NCBI GenBank assembly: GCA_001662425.1
Contig: BDDC01000032.1
Coordinates: 23,553-87,552, forward strand
Reading direction: 5' to 3'
DNA length: 64,000 nucleotides
From: Chlamydomonas sphaeroides
Taxonomy: Eukaryota; Chlorophyta; Chlorophyceae; Chlamydomonadales; Chlamydomonadaceae
Shown here piece by piece: positions 36,680 through 45,388 of the stretch. The notes below the pieces were generated by a model. That model made no database searches. It was given only the letters and a program-made list of their open reading frames with translations, and was not told the DNA's origin. Numbering within the stretch: the first letter of the stretch is position 1; each line of letters begins with the position of its first letter. The position numbers were made by a program, and so were the translations under genes.

Positions 36680-37069
36680 TTAGAGGATCCGCTTGTAGTT
36701 GTCTGCGTGGATGTCGCGGATGAAATCGTTGACGCATTTGACCCACCGCCGCCTACCGCCGCCCTCCTCGAGAAGAAGGGCCTCATGCAGGTCATCGAGC
36801 TTTTGCTTGTAAAACTCGAGGAACGTCGGAGATCCCTTGTAGACCGTCGCCTCGTAAAACTCGGGGTGGATGCGCCGCTCGGAGAGCCGCAGCTCGTTCA
36901 GGATGTTATCAATGGTCTTGAGCACCGTTTCCTTGGAGCTGCCGTTGTCGATGTAGAAGCGCAGCAACGCGTTGTACTCCTCTGTCCACCGCCGGTTGAT
37001 GGTGAACTTGGTGTAGGAAGCTGGCGAAGCCAGGAACGCCTTGTACTGCTGCTGGAACGTCTGCGTCAT
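36680..37069 (-). CDS. small conserved-looking helical protein
   Basis: 129 residues from the ATG at 37069 (MTQTFQQQYKAFL). Helical and charged with WTEEYNALLRFYIDNG and a C-terminal WVKCVNDFIRDIHADNYKRIL. The frame is open upstream to 37249, but that part is encoded by GTAGAGAG-type repeats and is not credible protein. Not recognised; possibly a small virion or regulatory protein. Confidence 0.55.
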   Translation of the reverse strand: MTQTFQQQYKAFLASPASYTKFTINRRWTEEYNALLRFYIDNGSSKETVLKTIDNILNELRLSERRIHPEFYEATVYKGSPTFLEFYKQKLDDLHEALLLEEGGGRRRWVKCVNDFIRDIHADNYKRIL

Positions 37070-37247
37070 CTCGGAGAAGCCTGTAGAGGGTTCGTAGAGG
37101 GCTCGTAGAGAGTTTTTGTAGAGAGTTTGTAGAGAGTTAGAGGGTTTGACGTGACAGAGGATTCCATTTTTCAATTTTTTGCAGTGCACAACGAAAGAGT
37201 CCGGTTTTAGATGACATAAAGGCGTGCATGTTGAGTGTCTAGAGCAC

Positions 37248-38240
37248 ATGGAGGCACCGCCCTTGTACCATCACGCAGTCTGCATCAAGTGGCCGCACCT
37301 GCAGCCGACCCCGTACAAGGTCTCTACGATCACTGCCACGGGTCACATCGCCTATGCGGTAGACCTTGAGCGGCTGTACAAGAGCGTCGACCTGGTCAGC
37401 GAGCACTGCGCGACTGCGGCATGGGGGTTCTCTTGTGTTCAGTATGTCGAGCCCGAGGTTCCTCCTCCTCCTCATCCTCCTCCTCATAATCATCATCATC
37501 ATCATCATCATGCGTCATCTGGAAAACCGGCACTCCGTGTCGTGTGGCGCTGTGCGGTTGGCACGGACGGTACCCCCCTACCGGCACAGCGTAGTTCACG
37601 CCGCAAGCGGCGGACGGCGCGCCACTTCGACAACCAGTGCACTCTGATCTATTGGGACCGCGAGCGGCTGGACCGTGGATTGGCGCGCGGCGTCAACGTC
37701 AAGTGCTTTCGCAACGGCAGCATCCAGATGACGGGTCTCTACAGCATCGCCGAGGGTCGCAAGGTCGTCAACCTCATGACGTTGGCGGTGTCGGAGTTCC
37801 TGGTTCCTGCGACCCCTAAAAAAGAAGAGGGAGAAGAGACGTACAAGAGCACGTACAAGAGCACGTACAAGGTGTGCCTCATCAACAGCGACTTTACGCT
37901 GGGGGTCAAGGTGCGCCGGGACATGCTGTATAACCTGCTCATCCGTGAGTATCAGATGATCGCGTCTTTCGAGCCGTGCATCTACCCGGGCGTCAAGCTG
38001 ACGTTCATGTGGAACCAGGAGCAGTCGCAGCCCGGTCGATGCAGCTGCACCTGCGGTTCGTGCTCGGGGGGCGGCGATGGCTCCGGGCCCGGCAACTGCA
38101 GGCGGGTGACGTGTGCGGTGTTCCAGTCGGGGTCGGTCATAATCACCGGGGCGCACACGTACGCACAGATCGAGGACGTGTACACGTTCATCTGTGGTGT
38201 GATCGCCGGCAACCGCGCGCTGGTCGAGCGCAAGGTGTAA
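37248..38240 (+). CDS. TATA-binding-protein-like factor with His-rich insert
   Basis: 330 residues from the ATG at 37248. Two TBP-like half-repeats: NVKCFRNGSIQMTGLYSIAEG and, after EPCIYPGVKLTFMW, CAVFQSGSVIITGAHTYAQIEDVY, matching the TBP pattern 'F..G.v..TGa.s..e....f'. Inserted between strands are PPPPHPPPHNHHHHHHH (DNA repeats at 37462-37512) and a Cys/Gly-rich loop (CSCTCGSCSGGG). Giant viruses encode divergent TBPs for their own polymerase, so it probably recognises the AT-rich promoters seen in this genome. Confidence 0.75.
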   Translation: MEAPPLYHHAVCIKWPHLQPTPYKVSTITATGHIAYAVDLERLYKSVDLVSEHCATAAWGFSCVQYVEPEVPPPPHPPPHNHHHHHHHASSGKPALRVVWRCAVGTDGTPLPAQRSSRRKRRTARHFDNQCTLIYWDRERLDRGLARGVNVKCFRNGSIQMTGLYSIAEGRKVVNLMTLAVSEFLVPATPKKEEGEETYKSTYKSTYKVCLINSDFTLGVKVRRDMLYNLLIREYQMIASFEPCIYPGVKLTFMWNQEQSQPGRCSCTCGSCSGGGDGSGPGNCRRVTCAVFQSGSVIITGAHTYAQIEDVYTFICGVIAGNRALVERKV

Positions 38241-38278
38241 AATATATCTCTTGCAGTGTGTCGGTCAAGCAGACCACA

Positions 38279-38302
38279 ACATTTTTCCCTGGGCAGAGTA
38301 TA
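38279..38302 (+). promoter_or_regulatory. putative late promoter ACATTTTTC-N8-GAGTATA
   Basis: ACATTTTTC at 38279-38287 and GAGTATA at 38296-38302, 40 bases before the ATG at 38343. Same spacing as at 39229 and 21725. Confidence 0.5.
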
Positions 38303-38342
38303 ATAATAGAAAGTACAAGTAGAAAATCCCGAAGCAGCCCCG

Positions 38343-39227
38343 ATGTCTTCCGATACTTCATCCTCTCCCGAGACGGGCAATGTGTACAACAAGGTCATGG
38401 ACTCCTCCGCAATGCGATCCATGCAGGGCAACCTGGCGGCGCGCGGCAGCGCGGCCATCTTTGTGATCCTAGCGCTCATTGTCATTGCGGTTCTCATCGC
38501 GTTCCTGGTGATCAAGCTCAAATCCGTGAATACCAAGGGTGTGCTCGTCATTGATACCCCCATGAAGATCTATGGCATGGCAAATCAGGTTAAGGTCGAC
38601 GCCAGCAACATCCCGCCCACGGTCAACGGGCAGGAGTTCACGTCGAGCTTCTGGATGTACCTGGTCGACTTCCAGCCCACCACCGCGCTGCAGCTCGTGT
38701 ACATGCGCAACTCGGAGACCACCAGCATCACCACCGCCAACCCCATCGTGACGCTGGACGGCCGCACCAACCGCATGTACATCTCCGTGCGCACCAACCA
38801 GTCCAGCCGGGTCACCGAGTCGACGCTGCTCCAACCCAGCAGCCTGTACCTGACCGCGACGGTCGACTACTTCCCGCTGCAGCGCTGGGTGCACGTCGTC
38901 TCTGTCGCCAAGGACGGTGTCCTCTCTGTGTACCTCAACGGCGCGCTCTACACGGTCGCCAACGTCAGTGACCTGACCAACAACAATGCCGGCATGGCGC
39001 GCCCGGTCTTTGCGGGCTCCTCCGGCTCCATCGTGGTGGGCCACGCGGGTGTGCCTGCCATGCGCGAAGCGCGCAGCTACATGGCGCAATTCCGGTTCTT
39101 CAACTACGCGCTGTCGCCCACGGACGTCATGAACATCTACAAGGCGGGCCCAGTGTCACAGGGCATCCTGGCGCGCCTGGGTCTGGCCGGCTACGGCATG
39201 CGCTCACCGATATATCGCATCGAGTAG
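38343..39227 (+). CDS. LamG/ConA-like lectin domain membrane protein (1)
   Basis: 294 residues. One N-terminal TM helix (AAIFVILALIVIAVLIAFLVI) anchors a C-terminal domain of concanavalin-A/LamG type: FTSSFWMYLVDF, PLQRWVHVVSVAKDGVLSVYLNG, and AQFRFFNYALSPTDVMNIYKAGP are typical strands. It is probably displayed on the virion or inner membrane to bind glycans or partners. Paralogue of the next gene; the two share promoter boxes. Confidence 0.8.
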   Translation: MSSDTSSSPETGNVYNKVMDSSAMRSMQGNLAARGSAAIFVILALIVIAVLIAFLVIKLKSVNTKGVLVIDTPMKIYGMANQVKVDASNIPPTVNGQEFTSSFWMYLVDFQPTTALQLVYMRNSETTSITTANPIVTLDGRTNRMYISVRTNQSSRVTESTLLQPSSLYLTATVDYFPLQRWVHVVSVAKDGVLSVYLNGALYTVANVSDLTNNNAGMARPVFAGSSGSIVVGHAGVPAMREARSYMAQFRFFNYALSPTDVMNIYKAGPVSQGILARLGLAGYGMRSPIYRIE

Positions 39228-39228
39228 A

Positions 39229-39252
39229 ACATTTTTCGGTCGTCTGAGTATA
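39229..39252 (+). promoter_or_regulatory. putative late promoter ACATTTTTC-N8-GAGTATA
   Basis: ACATTTTTC at 39229-39237 and GAGTATA at 39246-39252, 35 bases before the ATG at 39288, with the same spacing as its paralogue's promoter at 38279. Confidence 0.5.
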
Positions 39253-39287
39253 GCATTCCGCCCGGCGCGCAAAGATAAATCACAACA

Positions 39288-40295
39288 ATGCTCCTGCTCA
39301 TACTCCTCGTCATTCTCATTGTTATGTCGATGGTGGTCTTCCTGCTCAACAAGACAGCCGGCATGATTACCATGCAGATCTCTCTGGGTCTCTTCATTGT
39401 GTACGCGGTGTACCTGGCGGCGCTCTACGCGCTGCGGCGCGACCAGCTCGCTGTGAACGCCAAGCATCACCAGCAAGTCAACCCCAACACCAAGACCGTT
39501 ATCATTCGTGGTTATGCGGACTCGCACGAGCTGCAGAACACCATCATCGACACGCTGAACCCGGCGTCGCTGTCTTACGCCGCGCTCCCGCGCTCGGTGA
39601 ACCGCTTCGGGGGCGCGCAGTTCACGTATCAGTTCTGGCTGCTCATGACCAACGTCAGCAACGAAAACGTGGGGTACAAGGACATCCTGCTGCGGGGTGA
39701 TAAATCGCCGTACAACCTCGTCAAGGTCAACCCCCAGATCGGTGCCATGCAACACGACGACCAGTTTTACATCAAGTGCCCACGGATCGGCTTCAACGGC
39801 AGCTTCACGGACCTGCGCGTGGAGCTCAACACCCTGGATGACCCCAACCCGCCACCCATCCTCATCTCCTCGAACAAGTTCATGCCGGGCACAACGGACG
39901 ACACGACGATGCGTCGCAATGTCTTGAAGCTCATCCCGCACAAGTGGGTCCTGTTCACGTTTACCTTTGAGGACCACGTCCAGCTCGACGAGTTTGAAAA
40001 CGGCATTGAGGTGCGCTTCTACGTCAACGACATCCTGTACAACGTCAGCTCCATGCGTCACACCATCCGCCAGAACAACGGCAAGCTGCACCTCTTTCCG
40101 TCGGGTCCCATCGACGGCTGCAAGATCGGCAATTTGACCTACTACAACTACGCCGCCAAGCAACCCGATGTTGCGCGCGTGTACAACGAGGGACCGCCCA
40201 CGCAGACGTACCAGGCCGTTCAGGACAATGGTGGCCCTATTGCCACCGCGCTGTACCTGACCGAGTACAACAAGCTTGACATCTACAACTCTTGA
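39288..40295 (+). CDS. LamG/ConA-like lectin domain membrane protein (2)
   Basis: 335 residues. Two N-terminal TM helices (LLLILLVILIVMSMVVFLL and MQISLGLFIVYAVYLAALYA) precede a domain with FTYQFWLLMTNV, HKWVLFTFTFEDHVQLDEFENG, VRFYVNDILY and GNLTYYNYAAKQPDVARVYNEGP, aligned with the same strands in the preceding gene. Tandem duplication is likely. Surface or inner-membrane virion protein (inference). Confidence 0.78.
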   Translation: MLLLILLVILIVMSMVVFLLNKTAGMITMQISLGLFIVYAVYLAALYALRRDQLAVNAKHHQQVNPNTKTVIIRGYADSHELQNTIIDTLNPASLSYAALPRSVNRFGGAQFTYQFWLLMTNVSNENVGYKDILLRGDKSPYNLVKVNPQIGAMQHDDQFYIKCPRIGFNGSFTDLRVELNTLDDPNPPPILISSNKFMPGTTDDTTMRRNVLKLIPHKWVLFTFTFEDHVQLDEFENGIEVRFYVNDILYNVSSMRHTIRQNNGKLHLFPSGPIDGCKIGNLTYYNYAAKQPDVARVYNEGPPTQTYQAVQDNGGPIATALYLTEYNKLDIYNS

Positions 40296-40329
40296 TTGTC
40301 TTCAGAATTCACTTGGCAGAGTGTATAGA

Positions 40330-41934
40330 ATGATAGCCGAGAGAATGTGGCAACGCGAACTCCAACACGACGGCGTTACCTTTCCGCCGCCGTTCAAGGC
40401 ACTGGGTCTGAAGCTAAAGCTAAATACTGCCGTGAAGCTCACACCCGACGCCGAGGAGGCCGCGCTTGCATGGGCACGGTTCGCCAGGGCGTCCCTGACT
40501 TCCTTGGACGCGACGCTGCAGAAGCGAGCTGTGCGCAACTTCACCTCTGACTTTGTGCAGCTTCTTCGGCGGCAGACCAGTGCCGCTGCGGAACCCCTCA
40601 AACACGATGATGTCATGCGTCTCGTGTTGCGCGGCGATCTCTTTTCTGTGGCGGTTGCGCATGAAGCAATCGAGGAGCTCGAGGAACTCGAAGAGCACAA
40701 GAAACACAAGAAGTACGTTGCGCGTATTGACGGCGAGGAGATGCAGGTCGGCAATAGCTTCGTCGGGGTCCCGGGTATTTTTAGGGGACGCGGATCATAC
40801 AACATGTTTACCGGGCGCTACCGGCGTCGGATCGTGCCGGAGGATGTAACACTGAACCTGAGCAAGTCGGCTCCTGTCCCGCGCCCGCCGCGAGGGACCC
40901 ACTGGGCGGGTGTGGTTGAGGATAAATCCGCCATCTGGCTGGCACGTTGGAAAGATCCAGTGACCGACGTGAACAAGTACGTGTACCCGGCTCCGGCGGC
41001 GTTGCCATCGTGGAAACTGGCGAGACACAAGTTCCGTGTTGTCAGACGCATCATGCCCCTCTTCAGCAGCATCGTGCGCCGTAATGCCCTGAACATGTCG
41101 TCGCCCGACCGCAAGATGCGCCAGCTCTCGACGTGCGTGGCGGTCATGTGTGAACTAGCGATACGCGTGGGAACACAGGGATCATCGCACGTCTTTGGCG
41201 CGAGCACCCTGCGCGTCTCGCACGTGACCGTCGATGCAGCAGCGGGCACGGTGAACCTATCCTTCATAGGAAAGGATGCGGTCCCCTACAGGATGCGCGG
41301 CTGGCATCCGCGATCTCCTCACGTAGTCGCGAACCTCGCCGAGTGCATCAACGATAACAAACGCCCCAGCGACAGCGTCTTTGATCTAATCAGTGCTGCT
41401 GCGGTGAATGAATACTTGTCCACCTTGCACCCCGAGTTAACACCCAAAGTCATCCGCACGATTCGAGCAAACCAAGAATTCCTGGCCGCACTCAATAGTA
41501 CCCCGCAGAATGGGAACGAGGTTGATAAGATCAAAGTGTACAAGGCGGCCCTGCTGCGAGTCGCAGAACTGTGCAACCACCGCGTGGGCCAAGACTACAG
41601 CAAGCTCGCTCCTCGCACCAGCCAGTCAAACTATCTAGATCCCCGGTACACCTTCATGTACGCACGCGCACACAAGATCACCCCGGCCAAGCTGATGCCG
41701 CCGACGCTGTTGGCCAAGTTTGCATGGGCGCAGGAGGAGGTAGAGGTTCTCCAGAAGCGCCAGAAGCATATAAAGCCCGGCAGCGAGAGTCGTTATAGCA
41801 CAACCAACAAAAAGACTCAAGCCGACCAACAAAGGCTCAAGCCGACCCAAAAGGAATCACACGCATCTCAAATCTCCATATCTCAAATCTCTCACATCGG
41901 AAGGGAAAGCCATATAAGGCGTAGCAGCCGTTGA
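40330..41934 (+). CDS. DNA topoisomerase IB, eukaryotic type
   Basis: 534 residues from ATG 40330. The eukaryotic TOP1 core signature GIFRGRGSYNMFTGRYRRRIVPEDVTLN is split around residues 150-177; KYVYPA, RKMRQLSTCVAVMCELAIRVG and the catalytic tyrosine in TSQSNYLDPRY (Y ~435) follow. The sequence is closer to nuclear TOP1 than to the short poxvirus/bacterial form. It relaxes supercoils through a 3'-phosphotyrosine. The tail is Lys/Gln/Ser-rich (TNKKTQADQQRLKPTQ). Confidence 0.93.
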   Translation: MIAERMWQRELQHDGVTFPPPFKALGLKLKLNTAVKLTPDAEEAALAWARFARASLTSLDATLQKRAVRNFTSDFVQLLRRQTSAAAEPLKHDDVMRLVLRGDLFSVAVAHEAIEELEELEEHKKHKKYVARIDGEEMQVGNSFVGVPGIFRGRGSYNMFTGRYRRRIVPEDVTLNLSKSAPVPRPPRGTHWAGVVEDKSAIWLARWKDPVTDVNKYVYPAPAALPSWKLARHKFRVVRRIMPLFSSIVRRNALNMSSPDRKMRQLSTCVAVMCELAIRVGTQGSSHVFGASTLRVSHVTVDAAAGTVNLSFIGKDAVPYRMRGWHPRSPHVVANLAECINDNKRPSDSVFDLISAAAVNEYLSTLHPELTPKVIRTIRANQEFLAALNSTPQNGNEVDKIKVYKAALLRVAELCNHRVGQDYSKLAPRTSQSNYLDPRYTFMYARAHKITPAKLMPPTLLAKFAWAQEEVEVLQKRQKHIKPGSESRYSTTNKKTQADQQRLKPTQKESHASQISISQISHIGRESHIRRSSR

Positions 41935-42008
41935 AACACTCAGAAAGCCCAAGAGTCGTCCCCCACGCGCACGCGCCCCCTACGCCGAACCCCCCACATA
42001 TAATCAAA

Positions 42009-42971
42009 ATGGTGACCCCTATGCTGCCCCACGAGATCGACGTCAGCAAGATTACCTATGGTGCCCCCAAGACCCTTGACAGCGGTGCCAAGCACATTCG
42101 TGTCAGCTACAAGCGCGGCGATCTGCTCGTGCAGACGCCGTTCATGTACGCGCCCTTTGGCGTCAAAGTGTGGGAGACCCCCGGCACCACGGCCACCAAG
42201 CACAGCCTGGAGCTGTCCTTCAAGGACGAGGATGTGCGCCAGGATCTGCAGAACTTCAAGGCTCTGCTGAGCTCTCTCGACAACAAGTTTATCGACGACG
42301 CGTTCAGCGGTGCACTGCAGACGCACAAGAACAAGCTCAGCACCCGTGACGTCGTCGAGGTGCTCTACAAGCCGCAGATCAAGTATGCCAAGGAGGCGGA
42401 CAAGTACCCGCCCAACTTCAAGGTGGTCCTGCCAATGGGCGACAAGGACGAGTACAACTTCCCCACCTTCATCATTGACAGCAAGTCCAAGATGCCCATC
42501 ATGGACCCGGTGACCAAGCACCCCAAGCCAATGGACCTCAACAGCGTCACCACCAAGTTTGCCATGTGCAGCGTCATCATGAAGATGACCAGCATCTGGG
42601 TGGCCAACAACAACTTTGGCTGCACCTGGAAGGTCACTCACATGCGCATCGAGCCGCCAACGTCGCGCATGGAGTACGTGTTCAAGAACATTGACTACCC
42701 CGATGCGGCCGACGAGGAGGACATTGACGACGACCTTGACGTGAACAAGCAGGACGGCGGTAACTTCAAGGGCGGCGAGGACGACGGCGAGGAGAAGTAT
42801 GCGGAGGAGGACGTCGTCCACGATGCGGCGGCTGAGGAGGAGGACGAGGATGCGGAGGAGGAAGACCTGCTGGAGGCGCCGGTCGCCGCTGGCAAGGGCA
42901 AGGGTCGCGCTGCGGCTGCGGCGGGTACTATCAAGCGGCCCAGCAGCAAGGCGGCAGCGGGTGCCAAGTAA
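42009..42971 (+). CDS. conserved giant-virus protein (DUF5871-like) with acidic tail
   Basis: 320 residues from ATG 42009 (tcaaaATGg). The N-terminal domain YGAPKTLDSGAKHIRVSY and LLVQTPFMYAPFGVKVWE is a pattern I recall from many algal and mimivirus-like genomes. The C-terminus is strongly acidic (EEEDEDAEEEDLL) then Ala/Lys-rich (GKGKGRAAAAAGTIKRPSSKAA). The acidic tail and conservation suggest an ssDNA-binding or replication-associated role, but this is inference. The upstream TATA-like CATATAAGG is at 41911. Confidence 0.7.
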   Translation: MVTPMLPHEIDVSKITYGAPKTLDSGAKHIRVSYKRGDLLVQTPFMYAPFGVKVWETPGTTATKHSLELSFKDEDVRQDLQNFKALLSSLDNKFIDDAFSGALQTHKNKLSTRDVVEVLYKPQIKYAKEADKYPPNFKVVLPMGDKDEYNFPTFIIDSKSKMPIMDPVTKHPKPMDLNSVTTKFAMCSVIMKMTSIWVANNNFGCTWKVTHMRIEPPTSRMEYVFKNIDYPDAADEEDIDDDLDVNKQDGGNFKGGEDDGEEKYAEEDVVHDAAAEEEDEDAEEEDLLEAPVAAGKGKGRAAAAAGTIKRPSSKAAAGAK

Positions 42972-43082
42972 AATAGAGTCGTGATGAACGGTGCTGGAAT
43001 TATATGTAATTGACGCAACTGAGAATGATGTATCTCTCTCGGGAGGGGCACGCATACTCTCGGACAAGACGAGCTCCTGTAA

Positions 43083-43115
43083 CTCTCTCGCTCTCTCGCT
43101 CTCTCGCTCTCTCAA
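43083..43115. repeat. CTCTCTCG microsatellite
   Basis: Four or more CTCTCGCT units at the 3' end of the convergent gene pair; covers the stop region of the gene at 43112. Confidence 0.7.
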
Positions 43116-43768
43116 TCAAAGAGAACCGTGCGCGGAACCACCAGCAGCGTCGGCGTTACAGGGGTCGACCTGGTCAGTGTCTTTGTTTTCGTTGCTGCCT
43201 CCGTCGACGTTGACGACGTCGACGACGACTTTGACTTTGACACGTCGGGTTCTACCTGACATTCCTTGCGCTGGTGTACCAGCATCTCACTCTCGATCGC
43301 GTCAAAGTTCGCGTCGATGTACTCCAGCAGGCCATTCTGCAACATCCACCTAAAAAAGTTGAGCTGCCCGATTGTGGTCTCGACGCAACTGCTGCGGTCG
43401 TAATAAAAGTCTATGCGATCCCTGCGTCGAAACGGATCAAATTGCTGCTTGGAGTACGCCTTGAGCTGTGCACGGTAGGATGCGTAAACGTTAAAGTGCA
43501 ACGCCATGTCAGGTGCCACTGTCTCGTCGCTCTCGGCATCACTCTCAGTATTAGAGACACGCTGCACGATGATGACGTTGTTACGCTTGGCGTAATTGGT
43601 CACAAACCAATCGACCAGACGCAATGAAATACGCGACGACCCGGTGATGATGGGCAGTATGTGCTGCATCATGTGATTTGTCGTGTAATACTTGCTGATT
43701 GAGACCATCAAAAGATCTCGGTTCCTACTCCGTCCTGACTGCGCAGTGGCAGCCGCTGCTGCCGACAT
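43112..43768 (-). CDS. conserved giant-virus protein of unknown function
   Basis: 218 residues from ATG 43768. Strongly patterned core: MVSISKYYTTNHMMQHILPI, SLRLVDWFVTNYAKRN, NVYASYRAQLKAYSKQQFDPF and ETTIGQLNFFRWMLQNGLLEYI, a combination I know from essentially all algal and mimivirus-like giant viruses without assigned function. Tail is Ser/Thr-rich. High conservation argues for a core role such as virion morphogenesis or transcription. Confidence 0.8.
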   Translation of the reverse strand: MSAAAAATAQSGRSRNRDLLMVSISKYYTTNHMMQHILPIITGSSRISLRLVDWFVTNYAKRNNVIIVQRVSNTESDAESDETVAPDMALHFNVYASYRAQLKAYSKQQFDPFRRRDRIDFYYDRSSCVETTIGQLNFFRWMLQNGLLEYIDANFDAIESEMLVHQRKECQVEPDVSKSKSSSTSSTSTEAATKTKTLTRSTPVTPTLLVVPRTVLFD

Positions 43769-43879
43769 TCTTTTGGCTGCGATGGCGACCCGCGTTCTTT
43801 GGGTGAACACACACACACTCACACTCACGTGAACCTTATTAGAGATACCAGACGATGTGACACCCTTACGTCCATTACA

Positions 43880-44173
43880 TTAACGGCTCTTTGGCACGAC
43901 AAAGAGCATGGCGATGATGATCATGAGAAGCGTGCCGGACGCAACCGACATTGCAATGATCATAGTGTTGTTGTCGTGCTTGTCACCCTTCGGAACGACG
44001 GCATCAGCATAGAAGGCCTCCATCATCGCAGGGGAGATGCGCTGATTGCGCGCAGGGTTGTACACTGACGGCGGCGGCACAAGCGGAAAGCTCGTCGCGG
44101 CGGCGGTGTGCGAGGGGAGGACATAGTCAGATGGCGGCAGAGGTGCACCATATCCACTGCTAAAGTGCGTCAT
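43880..44173 (-). CDS. small tail-anchored membrane protein
   Basis: 97 residues: a Pro/Tyr-rich N-terminal half (GAPLPPSDYVLPSH, VPPPSVYNPA) and one C-terminal TM helix (TMIIAMSVASGTLLMIIIAMLFVV) ending PKSR. Topology of a tail-anchored virion protein. ATG at 44173 preceded by an AT-rich leader with GATTTTTATC. Confidence 0.6.
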   Translation of the reverse strand: MTHFSSGYGAPLPPSDYVLPSHTAAATSFPLVPPPSVYNPARNQRISPAMMEAFYADAVVPKGDKHDNNTMIIAMSVASGTLLMIIIAMLFVVPKSR

Positions 44174-44274
44174 GGGAGAATTGCAATTTCAATTTTAGGA
44201 ATGAATGAGATAAAAATCGTGCTGAAGTAGTGAAGTAGACATTCACTTACCGATCAACTCTTTCATTTCCTCTC

Positions 44275-45318
44275 TCAATCAGTGTCGTCATCATCAGTGT
44301 CTTCCTCTTCAGTGACCTCAGTTTCATCATCATCTTCTTCGTCCTCGTCGTCCTCGTCGTCCTCGTCGTCCTCGTCGTCCTCGTCGTCCTCGTCATCCTC
44401 GTCATCCTCGTCGTCCTCGTCCTCAGTGGAATCACACGATGTCGTCGTCTCCTCTCCCAGTGACGACGACGAATCTGTGTCATCTTCGTCATCGTCTTCA
44501 GCGATCGCAGCGCGCACCTCGCGGGCGAACGCCTCCATATTGTGTGTCTGCACGATGACCACATTGTCCTGGGACTCTCCTGCAGTAGCAGTAAATACCA
44601 TCCGCGCAAATGTTGCACTGTTCTTGGCGACAAAGAGGCTCTCTGCCGGACTGTAGTTGGCGGTGGTCGTTTGCGAGGAAGCAAAGCATTCTTGGGGGGC
44701 TGCGATGAAGGTGCCGCTACTAATTAAGAGCGTATCCGTGTCCGTGATGTCGTAGACGTCTGCGTTCCCAAAGGCATGCAGAAAGACCCTACCGGGACCG
44801 GCGTTGCTGCGGCTGCTGAGACGCGTCAACGGTACCACGTCGTGCGCGTACTTGTGCTCAATGGTCACATTCGACGTAGCCGCCAGAAAAGCAGACTCGC
44901 GCACCAACCACGTCATGTTTGGCTGGATCTCAACCTCAATGATACTCCCAGGAGCCGGTGCACCGATCACAAGAACCCCACCATTGCCTTGCGTGTCAGA
45001 TAGAGTAGAGAGATTTGAGAGATTAGAGAGATTTGATAGTGTCACTCGAGTCACATACAGTACGTCGTCGTCGGATACTGCCGTCGCCGTCCCGACAGTG
45101 CCATGCGCACGCAACGTCCTCGTCGACGTGGCGAGATTCGCCGACATGGCATGGATGCAGCCCGACCTGACTAACATCTCATGTGTACGCCTCGTCGTGG
45201 CGGCGGCGGCGTCGCCCTCTCCACCTCCAGAAGGCCTGACCAGCTGGATCCGGACTGTGCTCCCCGTATGAATGCGAAATCTCGGGTGCGAAATCTTCTT
45301 GTCATCGTCTCTTGTCAT
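44275..45318 (-). CDS. AIM24-like beta protein with Asp/Glu tail
   Basis: 347 residues. The middle resembles the AIM24/TRAP-like fold: PGSIIEVEIQPNMTWLVRESAFLAAT, then GRVFLHAFGNADVYDI and DTLLISSGTFIA, as in DUF124/AIM24 proteins of bacteria and mitochondria. A SNLSNLSNLSTLS repeat (DNA 45000-45040) is inserted before it. The C-terminus is a pure acidic run (DEDDEDDEDD.., DNA GAGGACGAC repeats at 44330-44425). AIM24-like proteins also occur in some giant viruses; role unknown. Confidence 0.65.
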   Translation of the reverse strand: MTRDDDKKISHPRFRIHTGSTVRIQLVRPSGGGEGDAAAATTRRTHEMLVRSGCIHAMSANLATSTRTLRAHGTVGTATAVSDDDVLYVTRVTLSNLSNLSNLSTLSDTQGNGGVLVIGAPAPGSIIEVEIQPNMTWLVRESAFLAATSNVTIEHKYAHDVVPLTRLSSRSNAGPGRVFLHAFGNADVYDITDTDTLLISSGTFIAAPQECFASSQTTTANYSPAESLFVAKNSATFARMVFTATAGESQDNVVIVQTHNMEAFAREVRAAIAEDDDEDDTDSSSSLGEETTTSCDSTEDEDDEDDEDDEDDEDDEDDEDDEDDEDEEDDDETEVTEEEDTDDDDTD

Positions 45319-45388
45319 CCTCGCAATGCAATAATAAATTCACGTGTACTTTCTTTGGGACGTTGCAGCCGCCGCGTTTGACTCGGAC

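Noticed and set aside
11341..40340. Shared 15-mer TCAGAATTCACTTGG at 11342 and 40304
   Set aside because: A 15-base match is expected by chance in 64 kb; no consistent context at the two sites.
44282..44656. Poly-Ser open frame on the + strand
   Set aside because: Antisense reading of the Asp/Glu repeat of the AIM24-like gene.
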